From the NCBI RefSeq assembly GCF_900106675.1, contig NZ_FNOB01000022.1, forward strand, positions 1 through 64,000: a stretch of DNA of 64,000 nt. The letters are read 5' to 3'. This DNA is from Allgaiera indica (GTDB taxonomy: Bacteria; Pseudomonadota; Alphaproteobacteria; Rhodobacterales; Rhodobacteraceae). Below are positions 29,371-39,835 of this stretch, piece after piece. Made by a program: the position numbers and the translations under genes. Under the pieces are notes generated by a model that saw nothing but the letters and a program-made list of their open reading frames with translations, was not told the DNA's origin and made no database searches. Within the stretch, counting starts at the first letter, position 1. Every line of letters begins with the position of its first letter.

Positions 29371-30708
29371 ATGAAACGCCTGTACGAAGCCGAGGCCTAC
29401 ACCCCCGACTGGCCCGATAGCCACTGGCGCCGCACGCTTCCCCTGCCCGCGCCTGCGCCAACACTGAAGGGCCAGGCGACGGCAGAGGTGGCGGTGATCG
29501 GGGCGGGCTATGCGGGACTGTCGGCCGCGCATGAGTTGGCCACGCGATTCGGCGCCGATGTGGCGGTACTGGAAGCGGTGCAGCCGGGGTGGGGCGCCTC
29601 GGGGCGCAACGGCGGCTTTTGCTGTCTGGGCGGCTCGAAGCTGAGCGACCGCGCCATCATCCGCCGCGTGGGCGAAGCGGGCGCGCGCGCCTTCCTGGCC
29701 TTTCAACGCGCGGCGATCGAAGACGTGGCGGCGTTCCTGGACAGCCACGGAATAGACGCCCGCCAGGGCCCCGAGGGCGAGACCTATCTAGCCCATTCAC
29801 CCGCCGCCTATCGCGAACTGGCCGCGGCGGCCGCGGCCGATCCTTCGTCCCGGCTGATCCCCCTCGAAGGCTTGGCGGAAGCCGGCCTTGCCGGACCCGT
29901 CTTCCATGGCGCGCTGCAGGTGGCCCAGGGCTTTGCGCTGCATCCGCTGGCCTATGTCGAGGGGCTGGCGCGGGTCGCGGTGGCGGCGGGCGTGCGGATC
30001 CATGGCAACAGCCCGGTGCTGCACCTCGCCCCCGAGGGCGGCGGCTGGCGGCTGGACACGCCCGAGGGCAGCCTGCACGCCAAACGCGTGCTGGTGGCGA
30101 CCAACGGCTATTCATCCGAAGATCTGCCGCGCTGGCTGGCCGGGCGCAGCCTGCCGGCGATGTCGTCGATCATGGTGACCCGGCCGATCAGCGCCGAGGA
30201 GCGCGCGGCGCAGGGCTTCACCTCGGCGCTGATGGCCGCCGACACCCGCACCGCGCTGCATTACTTCCGCCACCTGCCCGACGGGCGCTTTCTGTTCGGG
30301 ATGCGCGGCGGCACCTCGGCCGCACCCGCCGCGATCGCGACGACCCAGGCCCGGGTGCGATCGCATTTCGACGCCATGTTTCCGGCCTGGAACGGGGTCG
30401 AGACCGAAAGCCGCTGGTCGGGTTTCGTCTGTCTGACCGGATCCCTGGCGCCCTTCGTGGGCCGGGTGCCGGGGGCCGAGGGATTGTTCGCCGCCCTCGG
30501 CTGGCACGGCAGCGGCGTCGCGCCCGCCAGCCGGGGCGGGCGGCTGGCCGCGCAGCTGATCGCGGGCGCCGCGCCCGAGATCCCCGCGTTGATGGCCGCG
30601 CCGCCGCGCCGCTTTCCACTGCCCGCCTTCCGCCGCACGGCGTTGGCTGCGGGCTATCTGGCGGCGGATCTGCGCGACGGCGCGCTTTCCCCCGCGGGCC
30701 GGCGGTGA
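29371..30708 (+). CDS. FAD-dependent amine oxidoreductase (PuuB/DAO family)
   Basis: A 445-residue flavoprotein with an N-terminal dinucleotide-binding motif (VIGAGYAGLSAAHEL, GAGYAG at residues 44-49), the family segment GWGASGRNGGFC, and the DAO-fold C-terminus (WSGFVCLTGSLAPFVGRVPGAEGLFAALGWHGSGVAPASRGG). This matches gamma-glutamylputrescine oxidase-like enzymes that oxidise primary or secondary amines. ATG 29371 follows AAGGAG. It is divergent from speB, which supports putrescine as the likely substrate or precursor; no puuA-like gene is nearby. Confidence 0.82.
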   Translation: MKRLYEAEAYTPDWPDSHWRRTLPLPAPAPTLKGQATAEVAVIGAGYAGLSAAHELATRFGADVAVLEAVQPGWGASGRNGGFCCLGGSKLSDRAIIRRVGEAGARAFLAFQRAAIEDVAAFLDSHGIDARQGPEGETYLAHSPAAYRELAAAAAADPSSRLIPLEGLAEAGLAGPVFHGALQVAQGFALHPLAYVEGLARVAVAAGVRIHGNSPVLHLAPEGGGWRLDTPEGSLHAKRVLVATNGYSSEDLPRWLAGRSLPAMSSIMVTRPISAEERAAQGFTSALMAADTRTALHYFRHLPDGRFLFGMRGGTSAAPAAIATTQARVRSHFDAMFPAWNGVETESRWSGFVCLTGSLAPFVGRVPGAEGLFAALGWHGSGVAPASRGGRLAAQLIAGAAPEIPALMAAPPRRFPLPAFRRTALAAGYLAADLRDGALSPAGRR

Positions 30709-30763
30709 TGCGCCGGGCACCGACCCCATTGACCCGGACGCCGTCGCGCGGCATGACCGGACG

Positions 30764-31102
30764 ATGCTGATCTTCAAGATATTCCGCCGCCCCGAATGGG
30801 ATGATTTCCGCGCCAAGGGCCAGACCCTGGGTGCCCCGATCGATCTGGCCGATGGCTTCATCCATTTCTCGACCGCCGCCCAGGTGGCCGAAACCGCGGC
30901 CAAGCATTTCGCCGATGAAAGCGACCTGGTCCTCGTGGCCTTCGACCCGGACGCCCTCGGCCCCGAATTGAAGTGGGAGCCTTCGCGTGGCGACGCGCTG
31001 TTCCCGCATCTCTACCGCCCGCTCAGCCTGCCCGAAGTCGTCTGGGACAAATCCCTGCCGCTGGGCGCCGCGGGCCACATCTTTCCCAAGGGCATGCTGT
31101 GA
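30764..31102 (+). CDS. DUF952 family protein
   Basis: A 112-residue cytosolic protein matching DUF952: [41 protein letters not shown], and [19 protein letters not shown]. Function unknown; the fold is related to ADP-ribosyltransferase-like proteins in some annotations, which I cannot confirm. Its stop overlaps the GTG start of pyrD (GTGA), so it is co-translated with pyrimidine synthesis. Confidence 0.8.
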   Translation: MLIFKIFRRPEWDDFRAKGQTLGAPIDLADGFIHFSTAAQVAETAAKHFADESDLVLVAFDPDALGPELKWEPSRGDALFPHLYRPLSLPEVVWDKSLPLGAAGHIFPKGML

Positions 31103-32157
31103 CCGCGGTCGAGCGGCTCGGGCTGTGCGCCCTGCACCGGCTTGACCCCGAGCGCGCGCACGGGCTGTCGCTGACGGCGCTGCGCGCGGGGTTGGTGCCG
31201 CTGCCCGGCTGCGTCACCTCGGCGCGGCTGAAGACCCGGATCGCCGGGCTGGACCTGCCGAACCCGGTCGGCCTGGCCGCGGGGTTCGACAAGAACGCCG
31301 AGGCGCTGGCGCCGCTGGCGCGCGCCGGTTTCGGCTTTCTCGAGGTCGGCGCCGCCACTCCGCGCCCGCAGCCCGGCAACCCGCGCCCGCGTCTGTTCCG
31401 CCTGTCCCAGGACCGCGCCGCGATCAACCGCTTTGGCTTCAACAACGACGGCGCCCAGGCGATCGCCGCGCGCCTTGCCCGCCGGCCCCGGGATGCGGTG
31501 ATCGGCCTCAACCTCGGCGCCAACAAGGACAGCGCCGACCGCGCCGCCGATTTTGCCCAGGTGCTGGCCAGCTGCGGCGCGCATCTCGATTTCGCCACCG
31601 TCAACGTCTCGTCCCCCAATACCGAGAAACTGCGCGATCTGCAGGGCAAGGCCGCGCTCTCGGCGCTGCTGGCCGGGGTCTTGGCGATGCGCGATTCACT
31701 GCCGCGCAAGATCCCGGTGTTCCTGAAGATCGCCCCGGATCTGACCGAGGCGGAGCTGGCCGATATCGCCGAAGTCGCGCTGAATTCGGGCATCGATGCG
31801 GTGATCGCGACCAACACCACGCTGGACCGCACCGGCCTGCACGGCCCCCACGCGCAAGAGGCCGGCGGCCTTTCCGGCGCGCCGCTGTTTGAGCGTTCGA
31901 CCCGGGTGCTGGCGCGGCTGTCGGCGCTTACCGACGGCGGGCTGCCGCTGATCGGCGTGGGCGGCATCTCGAATGCCGAACAGGCCTATGCCAAGATCCG
32001 CGCCGGCGCTTCGGCGGTGCAATTCTACACCGCGATGGTCTACGATGGGATCGGCCTCGCCCCGCGGATCGCGCGCGGGCTGGATGCGCTTCTCGCCCGC
32101 GACGGCTTTGCCAGCGTGGCCGAGGCCGTGGGCACGGCAAGGAAGGAATGGCTATGA
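31099..32157 (+). CDS. pyrD: Quinone-dependent dihydroorotate dehydrogenase (class 2)
   Basis: A 352-residue membrane-associated flavoprotein that oxidises dihydroorotate to orotate with quinone as acceptor. N-terminal helices ([18 protein letters not shown]) are typical of class 2. Motifs: [60 protein letters not shown] with the catalytic serine, IATNTTLDR, and [30 protein letters not shown]. The GTG start 31099 overlaps the DUF952 stop. It also overlaps arsC at its end. Confidence 0.95.
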   Translation: MTAVERLGLCALHRLDPERAHGLSLTALRAGLVPLPGCVTSARLKTRIAGLDLPNPVGLAAGFDKNAEALAPLARAGFGFLEVGAATPRPQPGNPRPRLFRLSQDRAAINRFGFNNDGAQAIAARLARRPRDAVIGLNLGANKDSADRAADFAQVLASCGAHLDFATVNVSSPNTEKLRDLQGKAALSALLAGVLAMRDSLPRKIPVFLKIAPDLTEAELADIAEVALNSGIDAVIATNTTLDRTGLHGPHAQEAGGLSGAPLFERSTRVLARLSALTDGGLPLIGVGGISNAEQAYAKIRAGASAVQFYTAMVYDGIGLAPRIARGLDALLARDGFASVAEAVGTARKEWL

Positions 32158-32498
32158 CCCTGACCATCTGGCACAATCCGCGCTGCACCAAGTCGCGCCA
32201 GACGCTGGCACTGCTGGAAGCGCGCGGCCTGACGCCCGAGATCCGCCGCTACCTCGACGCGCCCCCCACCGAGGCCGAAATTCGCGCGGCGCTGAAGGCC
32301 CTTGGCCTGCCCGCGATCTCCCTTCTGCGCAGCAAGGAGTCGCTCTTTTCCGACCTGGGCCTCACGACGGACAGCTCTGACGAGACCCTGATCGCCGCGA
32401 TGGCCGCCCACCCCCGGCTGATCGAGCGCCCGTTGGTCTTGCACGGCGACCGTGCCGCCCTTGGCCGCCCGCCGGAATCGGTTCTGGCGATCCTTTGA
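32154..32498 (+). CDS. arsC: ArsC-family arsenate reductase (glutaredoxin-coupled) or related thiol protein
   Basis: A 114-residue protein with the ArsC signature at the N-terminus ([21 protein letters not shown], single catalytic Cys) and [23 protein letters not shown] at the C-terminus. It would reduce arsenate using glutathione and glutaredoxin. There are no arsB/arsR genes beside it; many such lone ArsC proteins have other roles. ATG 32154 overlaps the pyrD stop (ATGA); an ATG six bases earlier sits too close to the GGAAGG ribosome-binding site. Confidence 0.82.
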   Translation: MTLTIWHNPRCTKSRQTLALLEARGLTPEIRRYLDAPPTEAEIRAALKALGLPAISLLRSKESLFSDLGLTTDSSDETLIAAMAAHPRLIERPLVLHGDRAALGRPPESVLAIL

Positions 32499-32500
32499 CC

Positions 32501-32524
32501 CATTCATTGTTCTACAAATACGCC
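32501..32524 (+). repeat. Dispersed 3'-end repeat, type A copy 2
   Basis: ATTCATTGTTC-TAC-AAATACGCC. It lies between the convergent arsC and MATE genes, occupying nearly the whole 34-bp gap. Confidence 0.8.
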
Positions 32525-32532
32525 CCCGGCGC

Positions 32533-33837
32533 TCAGGCCAGGGCCCGCTCCAGCGCCGGATAGCGGCGCCACAGCGTCACCGCCCGCGCCAGGTTCAGCA
32601 CCAATAGCCCGGCCCAAAGGCCGTGGTTGCCGAAGACCGGCACCAGCGCGGCCAACGCCAGCGCATAGATCGCAACGGATATCGCCATCGCGTTGCGCAT
32701 CGCCGCGGTGCGGGTCGCGCCGATGAAGATCCCGTCCAGCATGTAGCTCGCAAGGCTGATCAGCATCGCCGCCACCACCCAGGGCAGATAGACCCGCGCC
32801 TCCACCTGCACCTGCGGCGCCTTGGCCATCAGGTCGATGATCGCCGGCCCCGCCAGCCAGAATCCCGCCGCCATCAGCGCCGCCGCCAGCAGCGCCCATT
32901 GGCTGGCCAGCAATGCCGAGCGCCTCAGCCGCGGGATCGAGCCCGCGCCCACCGCCTGCCCGACCAGGGATTCGGCCGCGAAGGCGAAGCCGTCAAGCGC
33001 ATAGGCCGCGATTTCAAGGAACTGCATCAGCACCTGGTTGGCCGCCAGCGTCACGTCCCCGAAACCCGCGCCGAGGAAGACGAAGCTGGTGAACGAGGCC
33101 TGCAAGAGCACCGAGCGCAGCATGATGTCGCCGTTCACCGCCAGCATCCGGCGCAGCCGCACGCGGTCGAACACCCGCGCCCAGTCGCGCCACTGTTCGC
33201 CGGCGAAGGCCGCCCGGCACAGCCACAACCCCAGCGCAAGGCCCGTCCAATCCGCAACCAGCGTGGCAGCGGCCACCCCCTTCACGCCCCAGCCAAGGCC
33301 CAGGACGAACCACAGATCCAACCCCACGTTCAGGGTGTTCATCCACAGCTGCACCACCAGCACGCCACGGGTGCGTTCCAGCGCGATCAGCCAGCCGGTA
33401 ACGGCATAAAGCGAGATCGTCGCCGGCGCCCCCCAGACCCGGATCGACAGATAGTCGCGCGCCAGCGCCTCGACATCCGCGGAAGCCGGCGCGATCTTGA
33501 ACGCCAGCCAAAAGAGCGGCGCCTGCGCCAGCACGAAGACCAGCCCCGCGCCCCAGCCCGTCAGCAACGCCCGCATCAGGATCGCGCCGGTTTCCGGCAG
33601 GTCGCCCGCGCCACGGGCCTGCGCCACCATTCCCGAGGTGCCCATGCGCAGGAAGCCGAAGATCCAGAAGATCGCGCTCAGCACCACGGCGCCCAGGCCC
33701 ACCGCCCCGATCGGCGCGGCAAGGCCCATCTGCCCGACCACCCCGGTATCGACCGCGCCGAGGATCGGCACGGTGGCATTCGACAGCAGGATGGGCAGCG
33801 CGATCTTCAGGACGCGCCGGTGGCCTATGTCAGCCAT
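32533..33837 (-). CDS. MATE family efflux transporter
   Basis: A 434-residue multi-pass inner-membrane protein with two MATE half-repeats. Features are the N-terminal LPILLSNATVPILGAVDTGVVGQMG, GTSGMVAQARGAGD, and the second-half VGQAVGAGSIPRLRR and MLDGIFIGATRTAAMRNAM. It resembles the DinF-like branch and would export cationic compounds by H+ or Na+ antiport. It overlaps the preceding thioesterase gene by 8 bp as the last gene of a three-gene unit. Confidence 0.9.
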   Translation of the reverse strand: MADIGHRRVLKIALPILLSNATVPILGAVDTGVVGQMGLAAPIGAVGLGAVVLSAIFWIFGFLRMGTSGMVAQARGAGDLPETGAILMRALLTGWGAGLVFVLAQAPLFWLAFKIAPASADVEALARDYLSIRVWGAPATISLYAVTGWLIALERTRGVLVVQLWMNTLNVGLDLWFVLGLGWGVKGVAAATLVADWTGLALGLWLCRAAFAGEQWRDWARVFDRVRLRRMLAVNGDIMLRSVLLQASFTSFVFLGAGFGDVTLAANQVLMQFLEIAAYALDGFAFAAESLVGQAVGAGSIPRLRRSALLASQWALLAAALMAAGFWLAGPAIIDLMAKAPQVQVEARVYLPWVVAAMLISLASYMLDGIFIGATRTAAMRNAMAISVAIYALALAALVPVFGNHGLWAGLLVLNLARAVTLWRRYPALERALA

Positions 33838-34347
33838 GACCGCCGGGCGTCTTCTCGGGCATCAGGAAATGCCCCGTGGCCTGGGCGAACAGCCGTGACC
33901 GGTTGTCCTGCCAGGCCTCGACATGGACGCTGGCATAGCGCCGGCCCGAGCGGTTCAGCCGCGCCCGCGCATAGGCGTCGCGCGGCAGGCCGGGGCGCAG
34001 GTAATCGACGGTGAAGTCGATTGTCTTGGGCAGTTGCGGCAGGTTCGCGGCGTCGACCGCCTTCGGATCAAGGCCGCCGTGCTCCATCTCCTCCCACAGG
34101 ATCGACCATGACAATTCGACGATCGCGGCGGTTTCCAGGAAGGCCGAGGTCACCCCGCCGTGGATCGCGGGCAGGAAGGGGTTGCCGATCAGCTTTTCGT
34201 CGAAACGCAGCACCGCGGTCAGCTCGTCGCCGCGGCGATCGAAGCTGATGCCCAGAAAGCTGACATAGGGGATGCCCTGGGTCAGCGCCCGCAGCGCGCT
34301 GTCGCGGCGCTGCTTGATCACCTGCACGGGTTCCGGACGCGGGCGGC

Positions 34348-34351
<4 letters not shown>
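33830..34351 (-). CDS. PaaI-family hotdog thioesterase
   Basis: A 173-residue hotdog-fold protein. The core runs IPYVSFLGISFDRRGDELTAVLRFDEKLIGNPFLPAIHGGVTSAFLETAAIVELSW, then IDFTVDYLRPGLPRDAYARARLNRSGRRYASVHVEAW. The HGGV turn plus acidic residue corresponds to the acyl-CoA thioesterase site. It overlaps both neighbours (4 bp with the upstream thioesterase, 8 bp with MATE). Substrate unknown. Two adjacent PaaI-like genes may form a heteromer, or may each act on a different acyl-CoA. Confidence 0.85.
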
Positions 34352-35978
<1,627 letters not shown>

Positions 35979-36360
35979 CTTCGCCTTCCACGACCGCCGC
36001 CAAGAACGGCCCGGCGCCACCCACACCCGGGGGGCGCGGGGCGCGTCCTGGCTTTGCACTCGCCCTGACGCGGCCGGGCGCGGCCGGTCGGCGATCATAC
36101 CGCGCCGGGCAGGCTTGCCGCGGACGGCGGCACGCCGGGGCGGGATCGTGGCTTTGGTTTCCCGCGCCGGCCGACCCGGGTCACCGTCCCGGCCCCGTTG
36201 CGCGCGCGGGGATGATTTCCTCTGTTGTCACAACATGCCGATATTTTGGTCGTTTGTCCCGCCGATGCCTCGGCTTTACTTGAATCTCGCCATTTTTCCC
36301 GGATAAATCGCGCCGACACCCCATATTTCGGGGCCCGGTCCTAGCCAGAAAGTCTTACCC
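35979..36360. other. Intergenic region upstream of sat-cysC
   Basis: About 380 bp with no convincing gene on either strand; frames crossing it are Arg/Pro-rich chance ORFs. The first 220 bp are very GC-rich. The last 140 bp are AT-richer and hold a possible promoter (36280-36307). I see no riboswitch fold or clear regulator palindrome. Confidence 0.5.
36280..36307 (+). promoter_or_regulatory. Possible sigma-70-type promoter of sat-cysC
   Basis: TTGAAT, 16-bp spacer, GATAAA. It would give a 5' leader of about 45 bases before the ATG at 36361. Both boxes match four of six consensus positions. Confidence 0.4.
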
Positions 36361-38067
36361 ATGCAGCTTCCCAATCTCGCCCCGATCCCCGAACTCTATG
36401 TTTCCTACGAATCCGCGCAGAAACTGAAGGTCGAGGCCGGCGAGCTGCCCTCCTGGGACCTGACCCCGCGCCAGATCTGCGATCTGGAGCTTCTGATGAA
36501 TGGCGGCTTCTACCCGCTGAAGGGTTTCCTGACCGAGGAAGACTACGACGGCGTGGTCGCGAACATGCGCCTCAAGGACGGCACGCTCTGGCCGATGCCG
36601 ATCAACCTCGATGTATCGGAGAAATTCGCCGAGGCAATCGAGCCCGGCCAGGACATCGCGCTGCGCGATCCGGAAGGGGTGATCCTGGCGATCCTGTCGG
36701 TCACCGACAAATGGATGCCCGACAAGACGCGCGAGGCCGTGGGCGTCTATGGCGCCGACGATCTGGCACATCCGGCGGTGAATTACCTGCACAACACCGC
36801 GGGCAAGGTCTACCTTGGTGGCCCGGTCACCGGCATCCAACAGCCGGTGCACTACGATTTCAAGGCCCGCCGCGACACCCCGAACGAGCTGCGCGCCTAT
36901 TTCCGCAAGCTCGGCTGGCGCCGGGTCGTGGCCTTCCAGACCCGCAACCCCTTGCACCGCGCGCACCAGGAACTGACCTTCCGCGCCGCGCGCGAGGCGC
37001 AGGCGAACCTGCTGATCCACCCGGTCGTGGGCATGACCAAACCCGGTGATGTGGACCATTTCACCCGCGTGCGCTGCTATGAGGCGGTGCTGGACAAATA
37101 CCCATCGGCCACCACGACGATGAGCCTGCTGAACCTGGCGATGCGCATGGCCGGCCCGCGCGAGGCGCTGTGGCACTCGATCATCCGCAAGAACCACGGC
37201 TGCACCCATTTCATCGTCGGGCGCGACCATGCCGGCCCGGGCAAGAACAGCGCGGGCAAGGATTTCTATGGCCCCTACGAGGCCCAAGAAATGGTGCGCG
37301 CCCACCAGGCGGAAGTCGGCATCGAGATGGTCGATTTCAAGCATATGGTCTATGTGCAGGAACGCGCGCAATACGAGCCCGCCGACGAGATCGAAGAGGG
37401 CGTGACCGTCCTGAACATCTCGGGCACCGAACTGCGCCGCCGCCTGCGCGAGGGGCTGGAGATCCCGGAATGGTTCTCGTTCCCCGAGGTGGTGGCCGAA
37501 TTGCGCCGTACCTCGCCGCCGCGCGCAAACCAGGGTTTCACGGTGTTCTTCACCGGCTTCTCGGGGTCGGGCAAGTCGACGATCGCCAACGCGCTGATGG
37601 TCAAGCTGATGGAGATGGGCGGGCGTCCGGTGACGCTGCTTGACGGCGACGTGGTGCGCAAGAACTTGTCGTCGGAACTGGGCTTTTCCAAGGAGCACCG
37701 CGACCTGAACATCCGCCGCATCGGCTTTGTGGCCAGCGAGATCACCAAGAACGGGGGTATCGCGATCTGCGCCCCGATCGCGCCCTATACCGCGACGCGG
37801 CGCGCGGTGCGCGAGGAGATCGAGCAATACGGCGCCTTCGTGGAAATCCATGTGGCGACCAGCCTGGAGGAATGCGAACGCCGCGACCGCAAGGGTCTCT
37901 ACAAGCTGGCGCGCGAAGGCAAGATCAAGGAATTCACCGGGATCTCAGACCCCTACGAGGCGCCGGTACATCCCGAACTGAGGGTCGAGACGGAAAACGT
38001 CGATGTCGACAATTGCGCCCATCAGGTGCTCTTGAAGCTCGAGTCCATGGGGCTGATCAGAGGCTGA
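36361..38067 (+). CDS. sat-cysC: Bifunctional sulfate adenylyltransferase / adenylylsulfate kinase
   Basis: A 568-residue fusion that activates sulfate to APS and then PAPS. Residues 1 to about 390 are ATP sulfurylase (GFYPLKGFLTEEDYDG; the active-site loop QTRNPLHRAHQEL near residue 195; later GRDHAGPGKNS). Residues about 395-568 are APS kinase (P-loop GFSGSGKST at 399-407, DGDVVRKNLSSELGFS, and RRIGFVASEITKNGG). Unlike the CysDN system, this is the homo-oligomeric Sat type fused in the order sulfurylase-kinase. It is monocistronic with its own promoter and terminator. Confidence 0.95.
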   Translation: MQLPNLAPIPELYVSYESAQKLKVEAGELPSWDLTPRQICDLELLMNGGFYPLKGFLTEEDYDGVVANMRLKDGTLWPMPINLDVSEKFAEAIEPGQDIALRDPEGVILAILSVTDKWMPDKTREAVGVYGADDLAHPAVNYLHNTAGKVYLGGPVTGIQQPVHYDFKARRDTPNELRAYFRKLGWRRVVAFQTRNPLHRAHQELTFRAAREAQANLLIHPVVGMTKPGDVDHFTRVRCYEAVLDKYPSATTTMSLLNLAMRMAGPREALWHSIIRKNHGCTHFIVGRDHAGPGKNSAGKDFYGPYEAQEMVRAHQAEVGIEMVDFKHMVYVQERAQYEPADEIEEGVTVLNISGTELRRRLREGLEIPEWFSFPEVVAELRRTSPPRANQGFTVFFTGFSGSGKSTIANALMVKLMEMGGRPVTLLDGDVVRKNLSSELGFSKEHRDLNIRRIGFVASEITKNGGIAICAPIAPYTATRRAVREEIEQYGAFVEIHVATSLEECERRDRKGLYKLAREGKIKEFTGISDPYEAPVHPELRVETENVDVDNCAHQVLLKLESMGLIRG

Positions 38068-38076
38068 AACGACAAC

Positions 38077-38110
38077 GGGGGCCCCGGAAAACGACCGCGC
38101 GGCCCCCTTT
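38077..38110 (+). terminator. Probable terminator of sat-cysC
   Basis: A 7-bp stem GGGGGCC / GGCCCCC (38077-38083 with 38101-38107) around a 17-base loop, followed by TTT. It merges into a type A repeat copy that begins at 38107. Confidence 0.5.
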
Positions 38111-38130
38111 CATTGTTCCCCTAAATACGC
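38107..38130 (+). repeat. Dispersed 3'-end repeat, type A copy 3
   Basis: CTTTCATTGTTC-CCCT-AAATACGC. It directly continues the sat-cysC terminator stem, between the convergent sat-cysC and DUF1150 genes. Confidence 0.8.
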
Positions 38131-38172
38131 AGGCCCGTCGCTTGGGCCCGCGCCGGTGATCAGAGCTTTCGC

Positions 38173-38406
38173 TCAATGCGCGCTGACCGGGGTCAGGTCG
38201 TTCTGGCGGGCCAGCGCGAAGGCCAGCCGCCGGTCGCGCACCAGCGCGATCCGCTCGCCGTCCGATCCGTGCACGGCGTAAAGTGTCTCCAGCCCTTCGG
38301 CCTGTTCGCGGATCTCTTGCGGCAGGGTCTCGACCGCGACAGGGCGGACGTAGACGATCGGGCGCCCGCCTGCCTGTTCCGGCCCGAATTCATATTTGGT
38401 ATCCAT
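38173..38406 (-). CDS. DUF1150 family protein
   Basis: A 77-residue cytosolic protein with the family pattern MDTKYEFGPEQ, IVYVRPVAVETLP, LYAVHGSDGERIALVRDRRLAFALARQNDLTPVSAH. DUF1150 is found in Alphaproteobacteria, commonly next to Hsp20, as here (11 bp after hsp20). Function unknown; the pairing suggests a role in the heat-shock response. ATG 38406 is preceded by GGAGGTCGTC. Confidence 0.88.
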   Translation of the reverse strand: MDTKYEFGPEQAGGRPIVYVRPVAVETLPQEIREQAEGLETLYAVHGSDGERIALVRDRRLAFALARQNDLTPVSAH

Positions 38407-38417
38407 GACGACCTCCT

Positions 38418-38831
38418 TCACCCTCGGCTGATCTGAATGGTCTGCACCTGCGTTTCGGGCAGCGACCGGCGCAGATTGATATGCAGCAATCCGTTTTCCA
38501 GCGAAGCCCCGGCCACCTCGACCCCATCGGCCAAGACGAAGCTGCGCTGGAAGGCGCGCGCCGCGATGCCGCGATGCAGGAAGACCCGCGCCTCGTCGCC
38601 CTCGACCTGGCGGCCGCGAATGATCAACTGGCGATCCTCGACGGTGATCGAGAGATCCTCGTCGCGAAACCCCGCGACGGCAAGCGTGATACGATAGGCG
38701 GTATCGCCGGATTGTTCGATATTGAAGGGCGGGTAGCCTTCGGTCCCGGCCTTGGCGCTGCGTTCGACCAATTGGTCGAGGCGCTCGAAGCCCAGAAGGA
38801 ACGGATGCGAGGCAAAGCTCAATTTCGTCAT
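38418..38831 (-). CDS. Small heat-shock protein, Hsp20 family
   Basis: A 137-residue ATP-independent holdase with an alpha-crystallin domain (PPFNIEQSGDTAYRITLAVAGFRDEDLSITVEDRQLIIRGRQ ... FLHRGIAARAFQRSFVLADGVEVAGASLENGLLHINLRR) and a short C-terminal tail. It binds unfolding proteins in the cytosol under heat stress. It is the first gene of the hsp20-DUF1150 pair and is preceded by a heat-shock-like promoter. Confidence 0.92.
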   Translation of the reverse strand: MTKLSFASHPFLLGFERLDQLVERSAKAGTEGYPPFNIEQSGDTAYRITLAVAGFRDEDLSITVEDRQLIIRGRQVEGDEARVFLHRGIAARAFQRSFVLADGVEVAGASLENGLLHINLRRSLPETQVQTIQISRG

Positions 38832-38891
38832 CGATGGATGTCCTTGGCAGAAGCGACATATCCCGGGCCCCAATCGGGCACCCGTATAAAG

Positions 38892-38921
38892 GATATGGGA
38901 AGCTTTCCGGGGGCTTGCAAG
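38892..38921 (-). promoter_or_regulatory. Possible RpoH (sigma-32) promoter of hsp20
   Basis: Minus strand: CTTGCAA, 15 bp, CCCATATC, close to the heat-shock CTTGAA / CCCATNT pattern known from alphaproteobacterial RpoH promoters. The leader would be about 50 bases. Supported by the nature of the gene. Confidence 0.5.
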
Positions 38922-39038
38922 GGCGTCGATGCTCGCCCGCGACGGCGGGCGGCGTAGCGACCGGGGCGCGAAGCTTTCCGCACGCGGGGCGAATGGCTAT
39001 ATGCTGACCAGGGGAATCACCACGAGACGACATTGGGC

Positions 39039-39257
39039 ATGAATGGATCGAGCGAACTCGAAAACGAAGAGATCCTGAAATACGAGCTCGCGGTGCTGAA
39101 GCGCGAGCACCGCGACCTCGACGACGCGATTCATGCGTTGGAGCAGGCGGGCCGCGCGGATCAGCTGCGCCTGCGGCGGCTGAAGAAGCAAAAGCTGGTG
39201 CTCAAGGATCAGATCACGCGGATCGAGGACCGGCTGTTTCCCGATATCATCGCCTGA
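39039..39257 (+). CDS. DUF465 family (YdcH-like) small helical protein
   Basis: A 72-residue, highly charged, all-helical protein with YELAVLKREHRDLDDAIHALEQ and RLRRLKKQKLVLKDQITRIED, the DUF465 signature. It likely forms an antiparallel coiled coil. Family function is unknown. It stands alone between hsp20 (divergent) and purE. A weak promoter (TTTCCG, 17 bp, TATATG, at 38975-39003) lies upstream. Confidence 0.85.
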   Translation: MNGSSELENEEILKYELAVLKREHRDLDDAIHALEQAGRADQLRLRRLKKQKLVLKDQITRIEDRLFPDIIA

Positions 39258-39289
39258 AACCACGGCAGCAAGAGGCATGGGCGGGGCGC

Positions 39290-39317
39290 TTGCCCCCGCG
39301 ACCGGCGCCGCTATAGT
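39290..39317 (+). promoter_or_regulatory. Probable promoter of purE-purK
   Basis: TTGCCC, 16-bp spacer, TATAGT. Transcription would start near 39324, about 23 bases before the purE ATG. The -10 box matches five of six positions. Confidence 0.5.
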
Positions 39318-39346
39318 GCGCGCTCCGAACCAGATGGGGAAGATTC

Positions 39347-39835
39347 ATGGCCGAGATCGAGGTGGGCATCATCATGGGCAGCCAGTCCGACTGGCCCACG
39401 ATGAAGGAGGCCGCGGCCATCCTCGATGAGCTGGAAGTGCCCTACGAGGCCCGGATCGTCTCTGCCCACCGGACGCCGGATCGGCTGTGGTCCTATGGCC
39501 GCGAGGCCGCCGGGCGCGGCCTCAAGGTGATCATCGCGGGGGCCGGTGGCGCGGCGCATCTGCCCGGGATGATGGCGTCGAAGACCCGGGTGCCGGTGAT
39601 CGGGGTGCCGATCCAGACGCGGGCACTGTCGGGCGTCGACAGCCTGTATTCCATCGTCCAGATGCCGCGCGGCTTTCCGGTGGCGACGATGGCAATCGGG
39701 GCGGCGGGGGCGGCCAATGCGGGGCTGATGGCCGCCGCGATCCTGGCCAATGACGATGCGGCGCTGGCCGCGCGGCTGGAGCGCTGGCGCGCCGATCTTT
39801 CGGCCTCGATCCCCGAGGAGCCCCGCGATGACTGA
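39347..39835 (+). CDS. purE: N5-carboxyaminoimidazole ribonucleotide mutase
   Basis: A 162-residue class I PurE that moves the carboxylate of N5-CAIR to make CAIR in purine synthesis. Motifs: [48 protein letters not shown] and [32 protein letters not shown]. It overlaps purK by 8 bp, giving the normal bacterial purE-purK pair. Confidence 0.97.
   Translation: MAEIEVGIIMGSQSDWPTMKEAAAILDELEVPYEARIVSAHRTPDRLWSYGREAAGRGLKVIIAGAGGAAHLPGMMASKTRVPVIGVPIQTRALSGVDSLYSIVQMPRGFPVATMAIGAAGAANAGLMAAAILANDDAALAARLERWRADLSASIPEEPRDD

Noticed and set aside
32154-32498. Arsenic resistance operon
   Set aside because: Only a lone ArsC-like gene coupled to pyrD is present; there is no arsR, arsB or acr3 nearby.
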